The notes beneath the pieces were generated by a model. That model ran no database searches. It saw nothing but the letters and a program-made list of their open reading frames with translations, and was not told where the DNA came from. Of a DNA stretch of 32,702 bases, positions 8,701 through 16,131 are shown in pieces. Each line of letters opens with the position of its first letter. The first letter of the stretch is position 1. A program made the position numbers and the translations under genes. Source of the DNA: Verrucomicrobiales bacterium (GTDB lineage: Bacteria; Verrucomicrobiota; Verrucomicrobiia; Limisphaerales; SXTU01). The stretch covers positions 1-32,702 of the forward strand of contig SXTU01000045.1 of assembly GCA_005791875.1 (NCBI GenBank), in the 5' to 3' direction.

Positions 8701-8726
8701 GCCGGGCCAAGTCGCCCGGCCTTTTT
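8701..8726 (+). terminator. Rho-independent terminator after nuoA
   Basis: A perfect 7-bp GC stem, GCCGGGC at 8701-8707 and GCCCGGC at 8714-8720, with a 6-nt loop, followed by CTTTTT. It lies 38 bp after the nuoA stop and separates nuoA from the next gene. Confidence 0.88.
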
Positions 8727-8777
8727 GTCGGCAGCATGGTTCCCGCGACTGAATCCTGAACACCGATTACTTTTCCC

Positions 8778-10214
8778 ATGAGCATCTCCATCAAATTCGG
8801 CACCTCCGGTTGGCGCGGCCTCATCGCGCGCGACTTCACCTTCGACGGCGTCCGCCTCGCGGCCCAGGGCATCGCGGACTATCTGAACGCGGAGCGCGCC
8901 AACCCGGCCTCGCCCATCGCCCTGCGCAGGCCCGTCCTCATCATCGGCCACGACACGCGCTTCCTCGGGCGCGAGTTCAGCCTCGCCGTCGCCGAGGTCC
9001 TCACCGCCAACGGCCTCACCTGCCTGCTCTGCCAGCGCGATGCGCCCACGCCCGTCATCGCGCACACCATCCGCCATCGCAAGGCCATCGGCGGCATCAA
9101 CATGACCGCCAGCCACAACCCGGCGGAATATCAGGGCCTCAAGTTCTCCACTTACAACGGTGCGCCGGCTACCGCCGAGGTCACCAAACAAGTCGAAGCG
9201 AACATCGCCAAGCGCCAGTCCGAGGGCTGGACGTTCAAGGCCGCCGTCGTCGGCACTTTCTCGTGCAAGACCATTGACCCGCAGCCCGACTACTTTAAGC
9301 AGATGCGCAAGCTCATTGACTTCGCCACCATCCGGAAGGCGAAGCTCAACGTCGCCGTCGAGCTGATGTATGGCACCGGGCGCGGCTACCTCGACACCCT
9401 CCTCACCGAGGACGGCGGCGCGAAGGTCACGACCTTCCACAACGAGCTGAACCCGCTCTTCGGCGGCCATCATCCGGAGCCCGACGCGCACGGCATGGAG
9501 GAGGTCACCAAGTTCGTCCTCAGGGGCAAGGCGCAGTTCGGCCTCGGCCTCGATGGTGATGCCGACCGCTTCGGCGTTGTGGACAAGAGCGGCGTGTGGC
9601 TCACCCCGAACCAGATTCTCGCCCTCGCCCTCTATCACCTGAAGAAGAACCGCGGCTGGACCGGCGCGGTCGTCCGCACCGTGCCCACGAGCCACCAGGT
9701 GGACGCCGTCGCCGAATTGCTCGGCGTCAAACTCCACGAGACCCCTGTCGGCTTCAAATACATCGGCGCGCTCATGGAGAGCGAACCCGTCATCGTCGGC
9801 GGCGAGGAGAGCGGTGGCCTCAGCGTGAAGGGCCACGTGCCGGAGAAGGACGGCGTGCTCGCCTGCCTGCTCATGGCGGAACTCGTCGCCACGGAGAAGA
9901 AATCCCTCGGCCAAATCCTCGCCGCGCTGGAGAAGCAGACCGGCGAATTCCACACCACCCGCATCAACGTCAAAATCAACCCCGAGACCAAGGACGCCCT
10001 GCTCGGCAAGTTGAAGGCCGGCCTCAAAGACGTGGGCGGCCTCCCTGTGGAGAAGTTCATCACCACCGACGGCTTCAAGTTCCTCCTCCCGAATCGCGAG
10101 TGGGTCGCCTTTCGCGCCAGCGGCACCGAGCCGCTCATCCGCTGCTACATCGAGGCCAAGTCCGCCAAGCAGTTGAAGAAGCTCGAAGCGGCGTGCCGGA
10201 AGCTGCTGGCCTGA
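8778..10214 (+). CDS. Phosphoglucomutase/phosphomannomutase family protein
   Basis: A 478-residue alpha-D-phosphohexomutase starting at ATG 8778. All four active-site loops are present in order: the phosphoserine loop TASHNPAE with S112, the Mg-binding loop DGDADRF from D259, the sugar-binding loop GGEESGG from G341, and the phosphate-binding loop RASGTEPLIR from R446. It interconverts hexose-1-phosphate and hexose-6-phosphate, feeding nucleotide-sugar synthesis, which could supply the polysaccharide genes at the left edge. Whether it prefers glucose or mannose cannot be read from the sequence. It has its own transcription unit, with a terminator before it and a probable one after it. Confidence 0.92.
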   Translation: MSISIKFGTSGWRGLIARDFTFDGVRLAAQGIADYLNAERANPASPIALRRPVLIIGHDTRFLGREFSLAVAEVLTANGLTCLLCQRDAPTPVIAHTIRHRKAIGGINMTASHNPAEYQGLKFSTYNGAPATAEVTKQVEANIAKRQSEGWTFKAAVVGTFSCKTIDPQPDYFKQMRKLIDFATIRKAKLNVAVELMYGTGRGYLDTLLTEDGGAKVTTFHNELNPLFGGHHPEPDAHGMEEVTKFVLRGKAQFGLGLDGDADRFGVVDKSGVWLTPNQILALALYHLKKNRGWTGAVVRTVPTSHQVDAVAELLGVKLHETPVGFKYIGALMESEPVIVGGEESGGLSVKGHVPEKDGVLACLLMAELVATEKKSLGQILAALEKQTGEFHTTRINVKINPETKDALLGKLKAGLKDVGGLPVEKFITTDGFKFLLPNREWVAFRASGTEPLIRCYIEAKSAKQLKKLEAACRKLLA

Positions 10215-10229
10215 GCCTGAGTGCCGCAT

Positions 10230-10260
10230 CCTCTCCGCCTCGAAGCGGGGAGAGGTTTCT
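10230..10260 (+). terminator. Probable terminator after the phosphohexomutase
   Basis: CCTCTCC at 10230-10236 pairs with GGAGAGG at 10249-10255, and the 12-nt interior can extend the stem. It is followed by TTTCTTCT. The T-tract is imperfect. The hairpin text also resembles the CTCTCCC/GGGAGAG dispersed repeat found in gspJ, so it may be a repeat copy used as a terminator. Confidence 0.55.
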
Positions 10261-10280
10261 TCTCAGAGTATTCTCGTTGC

Positions 10281-10334
10281 GTTGAGGTGATTGGGAGGTA
10301 GGCTCCCGGCCAAGTCCTTTTACTTCACCTCAAC
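10281..10334 (+). promoter_or_regulatory. Inverted repeat in the 5' leader of the second DUF1501 gene
   Basis: GTTGAGGTGA at 10281-10290 is a perfect inverted repeat of TCACCTCAAC at 10325-10334, ending 6 nt before the ATG at 10341. A smaller GGGAG/CTCCC hairpin sits in the loop. The right arm covers the place where a Shine-Dalgarno should be and itself resembles the anti-Shine-Dalgarno sequence. If transcribed from further upstream, the leader mRNA would fold over the ribosome-binding region. A regulatory role is an inference. Confidence 0.4.
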
Positions 10335-10340
10335 CAAACC

Positions 10341-11756
10341 ATGTCCATGAACCTACCCAAGACTTCCCGGCGCACGGCACTTAAAGCCGGCGGCGTCGGC
10401 CTGCTCAACCTCGCGGTCCCCGGCCTCGTCGTCGGCAAGGACAAGTTCGACACGTCGGGCAAGGCTGTGTCCTCTAAGAAGTGCTGCATCTTCGTGCTCC
10501 TCTGCGGCGGCCCAAGCCACATTGACACATGGGACTTGAAGCCGGACGCGCCGTCCGAGATTCGCGGGCCTTACAAACCCATCCGCTCCAAGGTGCCCGG
10601 CATGCAGTTGAGCGAACTGCACCCCAAGCTCTCCCAAGTCACCGACCAGTTTTGCCTGATCCGCTCGATGACGCATCCGCGCCCGATCAACAACCACTTC
10701 GATGCCATGCACAATTTGCTGTGTGGGCAGGTGGTCGAGCGCGTGCGGGAAGGCGTCCCCGACGACCTGCCCTACATCGGGTCGGTGGTGGCCAAGCATC
10801 TTTCCAACGAGCGCAACCTGATCACCAACGCGTGGCTCATCAAGTGCGTCGGCGCGCCGGTCTTCTGCGCGCCGAACATCGGCTCCGGTGGTTATCTCGG
10901 CTCAAGCTACGCGCCGGTGTTCATCGGCTCCGCTGACAACCATCCGGCGATGCCGAAGTTCAAGCTGCCGGAGATTTATGACTCCGGTGATCCCGCGCGG
11001 ATGCAGGAGCGGCGCAAGCTGCTCGACACCTTGGAGTCGAACCGCCTCGCAGAAGAACCGCAGGCCAAGGACTGGCATGAGCTGCGCGAACTGGCCTACG
11101 ACGCGATGACCCGGCCGGAAGGGCGCGCGGCATTCGACTTGAAACAGGAGCCGCTGGCTGTCCGCGAGCGTTACGGCATGCATCCGCTCGGCCAGAACCT
11201 CCTGCTCGCCCGCCGCATGGTGGAGGCCGGCGTGCGCTTCGTGACAGTCAATGGTTGGGTTGGCCCTGCGCCCGGGGAAAGCGGTGGTGGGCCGCCCAGT
11301 TCCAGTTGGGACATGCACGGCGGCAACATGGGAATGGGCAACGCCTTCAGCAACGGTTCCTATGGCATGAACCACTGTCTGCCCCGGCTGGATGAAGCTC
11401 TTTCCGCCCTCCTGACTGACCTGAAGGAGCGCGGCATGCTGGACGACACCCTTGTCGTCGCGATGGGCGAGTTCGGGCGCACGCCGGTCATCCTCACGCA
11501 AGGACCACCCGGCCGTCAGCACTGGCCCCAGTGCTTCTCCGCGATCGTGGCTGGCTGCGGTATTCGCGGTGGAGCCGTCTATGGCGAGTCGGACAAGACC
11601 GCCGCCGCTCCGAAAAGCAACCCCGTGACGCCCCAAGACCTCCACGCCACCATCCTGCACGCTTTGGACGTGCCGTTGAGCGACCTCGGCAAGAACACCG
11701 GCATCATCCGCCCGCCCTTCTCCTCGGGCAAACCCGTGATGGCGCTGTTCGGATAG
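10341..11756 (+). CDS. DUF1501 domain protein, second copy
   Basis: A 471-residue protein starting at ATG 10341; ATG 10347 is also possible. The N-terminus has a Tat-like SRRTALKAGGVGLLNLAVPG. The DUF1501 core is clear: VLLCGGPSHIDTWDLKPDAP, MQLSELHPKLSQVTDQFCLI, LARRMVEAGVRFVTV, SWDMHGGN, AMGEFGRTPVI and GRQHWP. It is diverged from the first DUF1501 protein at 4595, so it is not a recent duplicate. As with that gene, the DUF1549/DUF1553 partners common in Planctomycetes are absent. No Shine-Dalgarno is visible; an inverted repeat occupies that position. Function unknown, probably periplasmic. Confidence 0.88.
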   Translation: MSMNLPKTSRRTALKAGGVGLLNLAVPGLVVGKDKFDTSGKAVSSKKCCIFVLLCGGPSHIDTWDLKPDAPSEIRGPYKPIRSKVPGMQLSELHPKLSQVTDQFCLIRSMTHPRPINNHFDAMHNLLCGQVVERVREGVPDDLPYIGSVVAKHLSNERNLITNAWLIKCVGAPVFCAPNIGSGGYLGSSYAPVFIGSADNHPAMPKFKLPEIYDSGDPARMQERRKLLDTLESNRLAEEPQAKDWHELRELAYDAMTRPEGRAAFDLKQEPLAVRERYGMHPLGQNLLLARRMVEAGVRFVTVNGWVGPAPGESGGGPPSSSWDMHGGNMGMGNAFSNGSYGMNHCLPRLDEALSALLTDLKERGMLDDTLVVAMGEFGRTPVILTQGPPGRQHWPQCFSAIVAGCGIRGGAVYGESDKTAAAPKSNPVTPQDLHATILHALDVPLSDLGKNTGIIRPPFSSGKPVMALFG

Positions 11757-11780
11757 TCCCGAGGCCCGAAGTAGATTAGC

Positions 11781-11806
11781 TGCAAAGAACGCAAGGCGAC
11801 GCAAAG
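11781..11806. repeat. Degenerate GCAAAG dispersed repeat copy
   Basis: TGCAAAG, ACGCAAGG and ACGCAAAG occur in close succession, the same words that form the larger inverted pair at 13548-13637. It is probably a decayed copy of the same intergenic element. Confidence 0.5.
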
Positions 11807-11885
11807 AGAAGCCCAAGTGGAGAGCGGAAGCAGTTCCAAGCCAAGTGATGGAAAGTCTGTCGGTAGCTGCTGTCCTGAAAAGCAC

Positions 11886-11910
11886 AACGCCCAGTTGTGA
11901 ACTGGGTGTT
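11886..11910. repeat. Hairpin with 11-bp arms
   Basis: AACGCCCAGTT at 11886-11896 and AACTGGGTGTT at 11900-11910 pair over 11 positions with one G-T pair and a 3-nt loop. No T-run follows on either strand, so it is not called a terminator, although it could serve as a Rho-assisted end for the DUF1501 transcript. Confidence 0.5.
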
Positions 11911-11934
11911 GCTTGAGGTCAGTATGGCGGGCGG

Positions 11935-12096
11935 CTACTTGTTGAGCGCGCCGCGCACGAGCTTCTCCAAGTGTGGAGGCCGAATTCCAGTCAGAGACTC
12001 GTCACCGTCTGGTCTTCCGTCTTCAACTCCCCTTCCCAGCGGGCCATGACGGCGGAGGCGAGGCAGTTGCCGACGAGGTTCACCGTCGCTCGCGCT
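11935..12096 (-). pseudogene. C-terminal remnant of a dicarboxylate/amino-acid:cation symporter
   Basis: Directly after the rtcB stop, the minus strand reads ARATVNLVGNCLASAVMARW and then EGEL. This matches the end of the last conserved helix of GltP/DctA-type symporters, whose family pattern is R-x-x-VN-x-x-G-D followed by VA-x-WEG. The frame stops soon after (near 11999), but in the next frame the strand continues with SLTGIRPPHLEKLVRGALNK and a stop at 11937-11935, so a frameshift has occurred. The rest of the transporter, about 400 residues, is missing; rtcB occupies the place where it should be. This looks like a deletion or rearrangement scar. The family assignment rests on a short match. 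Confidence 0.65.
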
Positions 12097-12100
12097 CCTT

Positions 12101-13504
12101 TCAATCCTCCGGGCGCTCGCCGTGGGGGGCCATCTTCACGAGCTTGGGGTCGAACTGGCCGAGGACTTCCACGAGATCGGTTTGCGCGGCCATGACTTGG
12201 TGGATGTCCTTATAGACCATCGGCACCTCGTCGAGGCCGGCGCTGATGAGGTGGACGCCGGCTTCCTTCAACACGCGGTTGACCTTGTGCCACTCGAAGG
12301 TCGCTGCGGCTTTCTTCCGGCTCATCACGCGGCCCGCACCGTGCGAGGCGGACTTGAGCGAGGCCGCGCTGCCCTTGCCGCGCACGACGAAGCCGGGGGA
12401 GGCCATCGAGCCGGGGATGATGCCGAGCACGCCGACACCGGCGGGTGTCGCGCCTTTGCGATGCACGATGACTTCGCGCTCCACGCCACCGATGACGTGG
12501 CGTTCCTTCCACGCGAAGTTGTGGTGGTTCTCCACGTCGAGCAGCACGCCCACGCGGAGGTGCTCGGCGAGGTGCTGGTGAATCAGCGCGTGGTTCGCGG
12601 CGGCGTAGTGGCCCATCAATTCCATCGCGGCCCAGTATTCCTGGCCCTCGGCGGAATCGAGCGAGAGCCACGCGAGTTGCTTGTGCTCCTTGGGCAACTC
12701 GGGGTGTTGCTCCATCGCGAGCTTGCTGTAATGCTCGCACACGGCAGCGCCGGTGCCGCGGCTGCCGCTGTGCGAGAGGAGGGCAACGTATTCGCCGGGT
12801 TCGAGGCCGTTGATTTTCTCGCGCGCGGTGAAGACGCCGAACTCGACGAAGTGATTGCCGCTGCCGCTGGTGCCGAGCTGGGACCACGCGCGGCCTTTGC
12901 GCAGCTTGGTGACGGGGCTGACGTTCCAATCGGCATCGAGCACGGCGTGTTGGCGCGGCTCCGTGAAATGCGCGCCGATGCCGAAGCGCGTCTCGTCCGC
13001 GATGGCTTTGATGAGCCGTTCGCGGCGGCGGTCCAACTCGCGCACGGGGAGGTCGAGCACGGTCATTTTCATGCGACACGCGATGTCCACACCGACGGCG
13101 TAGGGGATGACGGCGTTGTCGGTGGCGAGCACGCCGCCGATGGGCAAGCCGTAGCCGACGTGGGCATCGGGCATGAGCGCGCCCGCGACGGCCACGGGGA
13201 GCTGGCAGGCGCGGGCCATTTGGTTGACGGCCTCGGGTTCGATGCCCTCGCCCCACTGTTGCCACGGCGCGGACGCTGGGTGGATGGGGCGGGTGGAATT
13301 GAGCAACACCCGGGCGAACTCACCGCGCAAGGGGTCGGCGGTGAAGTAGCCGGGCGCGTGGACGATGGCTTCGACCTCGGCGGGCAGCTTCAGTTTGTCA
13401 CCGCCGTTGAGCACGAAGTCCCCGATGAAGGCGATGCCGCGTCGCGTGGCTTCCCCGGGCGGCACGCCGAGGGCGATGAGGTCTTTGGTGTTCATGGTCG
13501 GCAC
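12101..13504 (-). CDS. rtcB: RtcB RNA-splicing ligase
   Basis: A 467-residue GTP- and Mn-dependent RNA ligase that joins 2',3'-cyclic phosphate (or 3'-phosphate) and 5'-OH ends. Metal and GTP site motifs are visible: MPDAHVGYGLPIGGVLATD, VGVDIACRM with the metal-ligand cysteine, GTSGSGNHFVEFG, SHSGSRGTG, VENHHNFAW, HRKGATPAG, and SASHGAGRVMSR containing the histidine that is guanylylated. The start may be either of two ATGs three codons apart (13504 or 13495). No rtcA or rtcR is adjacent. Its 3' end abuts a truncated transporter remnant. The function in this organism is probably tRNA or rRNA repair, an inference from the family. Confidence 0.93.
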   Translation of the reverse strand: MPTMNTKDLIALGVPPGEATRRGIAFIGDFVLNGGDKLKLPAEVEAIVHAPGYFTADPLRGEFARVLLNSTRPIHPASAPWQQWGEGIEPEAVNQMARACQLPVAVAGALMPDAHVGYGLPIGGVLATDNAVIPYAVGVDIACRMKMTVLDLPVRELDRRRERLIKAIADETRFGIGAHFTEPRQHAVLDADWNVSPVTKLRKGRAWSQLGTSGSGNHFVEFGVFTAREKINGLEPGEYVALLSHSGSRGTGAAVCEHYSKLAMEQHPELPKEHKQLAWLSLDSAEGQEYWAAMELMGHYAAANHALIHQHLAEHLRVGVLLDVENHHNFAWKERHVIGGVEREVIVHRKGATPAGVGVLGIIPGSMASPGFVVRGKGSAASLKSASHGAGRVMSRKKAAATFEWHKVNRVLKEAGVHLISAGLDEVPMVYKDIHQVMAAQTDLVEVLGQFDPKLVKMAPHGERPED

Positions 13505-13547
13505 GGGGAAGCTAGCGAATCAGCGCGCTGGGAGAAACCACTTTTGC

Positions 13548-13637
13548 CTCACGCAAAGTCCGCGAAGGACGCAAAGGGGGCTTGGGGCAGTCAGCTTCAC
13601 AGGTCTTCCTTTGCGTCCTTCGCAACCTTTGCGCGAG
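13548..13637. repeat. Long imperfect inverted repeat of the GCAAAG family
   Basis: The 30-nt left arm at 13548-13577 and the 30-nt right arm at 13608-13637 are inverted copies matching at about 26 of 30 positions, with a 30-nt spacer. Each arm contains CGCAAAG and GGACGCAAAGG words (or their complements). It lies between divergent rtcB and the type II secretion operon. The arms look like two head-to-head copies of a dispersed intergenic element that could form a long hairpin in RNA. A weaker copy is at 11781-11806. Confidence 0.75.
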
Positions 13638-13745
13638 GCCATGCCGTTTGCGCAAACCTTGCGCAGCTCCACCCGTTTTGCGCACGGATTGCCCGACGGA
13701 GATGATGAGGTCGAGGGTTTCAGGCCCAAAACCGTAAATCCATCT

Positions 13746-13761
13746 TGGCATGGGTGTTGCT
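13746..13761 (+). promoter_or_regulatory. Sigma-54 (RpoN) promoter of the type II secretion operon
   Basis: TGGCATGGGTGTTGCT matches the sigma-54 consensus TGGCAYGNNNNTTGCW at every defined position, with GG at -24 and GC at -12 in the correct spacing. It lies about 75 bp upstream of the first gene of the operon (ATG 13835), giving an expected transcription start near 13772. It implies an activator of the NtrC type. The histidine kinase at the far end of the operon (27719) is of the class that partners such activators. The match is read directly; its use is an inference. Confidence 0.72.
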
Positions 13762-13834
13762 TAAGAGTGCCAAACCGCGCCCGCTGTTGCGAGCGCACAA
13801 CCGTCAACTCATCAACCAAGCCAGAAGGAACCGT

Positions 13835-14368
13835 ATGAAGAAGTTAGCCCTCCTCGCCGCCGCGCTCGTTGCCGTCGGCGGACTCACCAGCAGCGCCACC
13901 GCCCAAGAGCAGAAGCGGGGTGGCTTCAACCCCGATGAGATGCGCGCCCGCATGGCCGAGCGGATGCGTGAACTGCTCGACGTGAAAAACGACGACGAGT
14001 GGAAGCTGATTTTCGCCCGCCTCGAAAAAGTTACAGAAGCCCAGCGCGATGTGCGCAGTCTCAACGGTGATATGCGCCTGCTGTTCAGCCGCAGTGGCGA
14101 CCAAGGCGGCGGCGACAACAACCGCAGTCGTGGCCCCGGCGGTCCGGGCGGCAGTCCGTTCGGTGGCACGCCCAATCCCGACTCCGAAGCCTTCTCCAAG
14201 GCCGTCCAAAACAAGGCTCCGACCGAGGAGTTGAAGCAGCGCATGGCCCGCGTCCGCGAGGCCCGTAAGAACGCCGAGGCCAAGTATGAAAAGGCGGCCG
14301 ATGACTTGCGCCAGGTGCTCACCGTCCGCCAGGAGGCGACACTTGTGGCCATCGGCACGCTGAAGTAA
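13835..14368 (+). CDS. Small secreted protein, first gene of the secretion operon
   Basis: A 177-residue protein starting at ATG 13835, with AGAAGGAA just upstream as ribosome-binding site. It has a Sec signal peptide (MKKLALLAAALVAVGGLTSS, cleavage probably after ATA near residue 23). The mature part is charged and helical: FNPDEMRARMAERMRELLDV and a C-terminal KAADDLRQVLTVRQEATLV, with a Gly/Arg/Asn-rich loop near residues 89-113. I do not recognise a family. Its layout recalls small periplasmic helical proteins. Position directly behind the sigma-54 promoter and 23 bp before gspE suggests a role linked to secretion, possibly as a substrate or periplasmic helper. Confidence 0.75.
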   Translation: MKKLALLAAALVAVGGLTSSATAQEQKRGGFNPDEMRARMAERMRELLDVKNDDEWKLIFARLEKVTEAQRDVRSLNGDMRLLFSRSGDQGGGDNNRSRGPGGPGGSPFGGTPNPDSEAFSKAVQNKAPTEELKQRMARVREARKNAEAKYEKAADDLRQVLTVRQEATLVAIGTLK

Positions 14369-14391
14369 TCACGTTCACAAGGGAAACAGGG

Positions 14392-16128
14392 ATGAGCCAA
14401 TTGAACATTGTTGACGGGACGATGCGGGCGCTGCTGGAGCGGATGATCTCCGCCCGGCAACTCTCGCCGCTCGACGCGCAGACCTTCGCCAAGCAGGGCG
14501 GGGCTGCCACTGAGGACGCCGCTCTCCGCTGGCTCGCGACGGAATACGACGTGCCGTTCACCGCGCTCGACGCCGTCGAGCCGGACCGTCAGGTGCTCTC
14601 CCTGTTTCCCGCGCGCGTGCTGTTGAAGGAGCATTTGCTCCCGCTCCGCCGCACGAACGGCGTCATCGAAGTCGCCACCAGCCGCCTCTTCGCCACGCAG
14701 GGCCTCGACGCGCTCAAGGCCATGACGGGCCTCTCGCTCACGCCCGTCCTCGCGCCCACCGAGGTCATCGAGCGCGAGATGAAGAAGCATCTCGGCGTCG
14801 GTGCGGACACCATCGGCACGCTCAACGAAGAGGCCGGCCTCGAAGTCGTGCAGGAAGGCATCGCGGACGACGACCTCGACAGCGCCGCCGAGGACGCGAG
14901 CATCATCCGCTTCGTGAACCAGGTGCTGCGCGACGCCATCGAACTGCGCGCGTCGGACGTGCATCTGGAGCCTTTCGAGGACGAGTTCCGCATCCGCTAC
15001 CGCATTGACGGTGACTTGCAGGAAGTCCCCGTGCCGCCGTCGCTGAAGCGCTTCCAGCCCGCCATTGTCTCGCGGGTGAAAATTCTTTCGCACCTGAACA
15101 TCGCGGAGAAGCGCGTGCCGCAGGATGGTCGCATCAAAATCCGCGTGGACACGCACGAGGTGGACATCCGCGTCTCCATCATCCCGATGCTCCACGGTGA
15201 GGCCGTCGTCATGCGTCTGCTCCGCCAGAACTCGAAGCTGCGCGGCATGGGCGACCTCGGCATGAACCACCGCGAGCTGGAGTGCTTCCGGCGCGTCGTG
15301 CAGCTACCGCACGGCATCGTCCTCGTCACCGGCCCCACTGGCTCCGGTAAGACCTCGACGCTTTACACCGCGCTGAACGAGATCAACGACCACGTCCGCA
15401 AAATCATCACGATTGAGGACCCGGTTGAGTATCAGCTCAAGGGCGTCAACCAAATCCAGGTCAACGAGAAGTCCGGCCTCACCTTCGCGCGCGGGCTGCG
15501 CTCCATTCTGCGACACGATCCGGACGTGGTGCTCATCGGCGAAATCCGCGACCACGAGACGGCGCAGATAGCCGTGCAGGCGTCGCTGACCGGCCATTTG
15601 GTTTTCTCGACCTTGCACACGAACGACGCGCCCGGCGCGATTACGCGCCTCGTGGACATGGGCGTGGAACCGTATCTCGTCGCCAGCTCGCTCGAAGCCG
15701 TGCTGGCCCAGCGCCTCGTGCGGGTGCTCTGCCCGCATTGCAAGGTCGTGGACGACTCGCCCACCGCTGCCACTTACAAGGCGAAGCTCGGCATTCCGCT
15801 GGCCCACCCGATTTACAAGTCCGTCGGCTGCCGCGAGTGCCGCAACACCGGCTTCCACGGGCGCAACGCCATCTTCGAGTGGATGGACACCAACGTGGAA
15901 ATCCGGCAGTTGATTCTCCAAAACACCTCCGCCGACAAGCTCCGCGATGCCGCGCTGCGCAACGGGATGCGGACGCTCGCGGAAGACGGCTGGCGGCTGG
16001 TGCGCCAAGGTGCCACGACCGTCGAAGAAGTCCTGAGCGTCACCACCGCGAAGGAAGTTTCCCGCACCAGCGTGGACGAGAAGGACGATGGCGGGGAGAC
16101 AGCGGCGCAACTGGCTGTGGCCCTTTAA
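14392..16128 (+). CDS. gspE: Type II secretion ATPase GspE
   Basis: A 578-residue cytoplasmic ATPase that drives pseudopilus assembly. An N-terminal GspE/MshE domain spans roughly residues 1-130, then a linker, then the ATPase: Walker A GPTGSGKT at residues 314-321, the Asp box and Walker B with DVVLIGEIRD from residue 378, and the His box in TGHLVFSTLHTNDAPGAITR. The zinc motif typical of GspE is present as C447xxC450 and C480xxC483. The C-terminus has an Asp/Glu-rich tail. AGGGA precedes the ATG. The operon context (gspE-F-G-H-I-J-K-L-M) supports type II secretion rather than type IV pili. Confidence 0.93.
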   Translation: MSQLNIVDGTMRALLERMISARQLSPLDAQTFAKQGGAATEDAALRWLATEYDVPFTALDAVEPDRQVLSLFPARVLLKEHLLPLRRTNGVIEVATSRLFATQGLDALKAMTGLSLTPVLAPTEVIEREMKKHLGVGADTIGTLNEEAGLEVVQEGIADDDLDSAAEDASIIRFVNQVLRDAIELRASDVHLEPFEDEFRIRYRIDGDLQEVPVPPSLKRFQPAIVSRVKILSHLNIAEKRVPQDGRIKIRVDTHEVDIRVSIIPMLHGEAVVMRLLRQNSKLRGMGDLGMNHRELECFRRVVQLPHGIVLVTGPTGSGKTSTLYTALNEINDHVRKIITIEDPVEYQLKGVNQIQVNEKSGLTFARGLRSILRHDPDVVLIGEIRDHETAQIAVQASLTGHLVFSTLHTNDAPGAITRLVDMGVEPYLVASSLEAVLAQRLVRVLCPHCKVVDDSPTAATYKAKLGIPLAHPIYKSVGCRECRNTGFHGRNAIFEWMDTNVEIRQLILQNTSADKLRDAALRNGMRTLAEDGWRLVRQGATTVEEVLSVTTAKEVSRTSVDEKDDGGETAAQLAVAL

Positions 16129-16131
16129 TTC

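Larger units (their letters stand above)
11757..11934. other. Intergenic stretch without a gene
   Basis: This gap between the second DUF1501 gene and the decayed symporter tail contains a partial copy of the GCAAAG-type dispersed repeat (11781-11806) and an 11-bp hairpin (11886-11910). I see no ORF with coding character and no T-run terminator. Confidence 0.5.
13505..13834. other. Divergent regulatory region, rtcB / secretion operon
   Basis: This 330-bp gap contains the inverted repeat at 13548-13637, further GCAAACC/TTGCGC words up to about 13690, and the sigma-54 promoter at 13746-13761. No gene is visible. An enhancer for the sigma-54 promoter would be expected around 13600-13680, within or next to the repeat. 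Confidence 0.5.

Noticed and set aside
11896-11915. A second sigma-54 promoter, since TGGGTGTTGCTT also occurs here
   Set aside because: The -24 GG is absent at the required spacing (GA is found instead), and no gene follows on that strand.
4100-13504. An RtcB-PrfH RNA repair and ribosome rescue pair
   Set aside because: The GGQ protein is 137 residues, too short for PrfH, lies 8 kb from rtcB on the other strand, and resembles ArfB/MTRFR instead.
12122-13705. A 527-codon plus-strand frame over rtcB
   Set aside because: It is antisense to a complete RtcB with all catalytic motifs, and its composition is that of a shadow frame.
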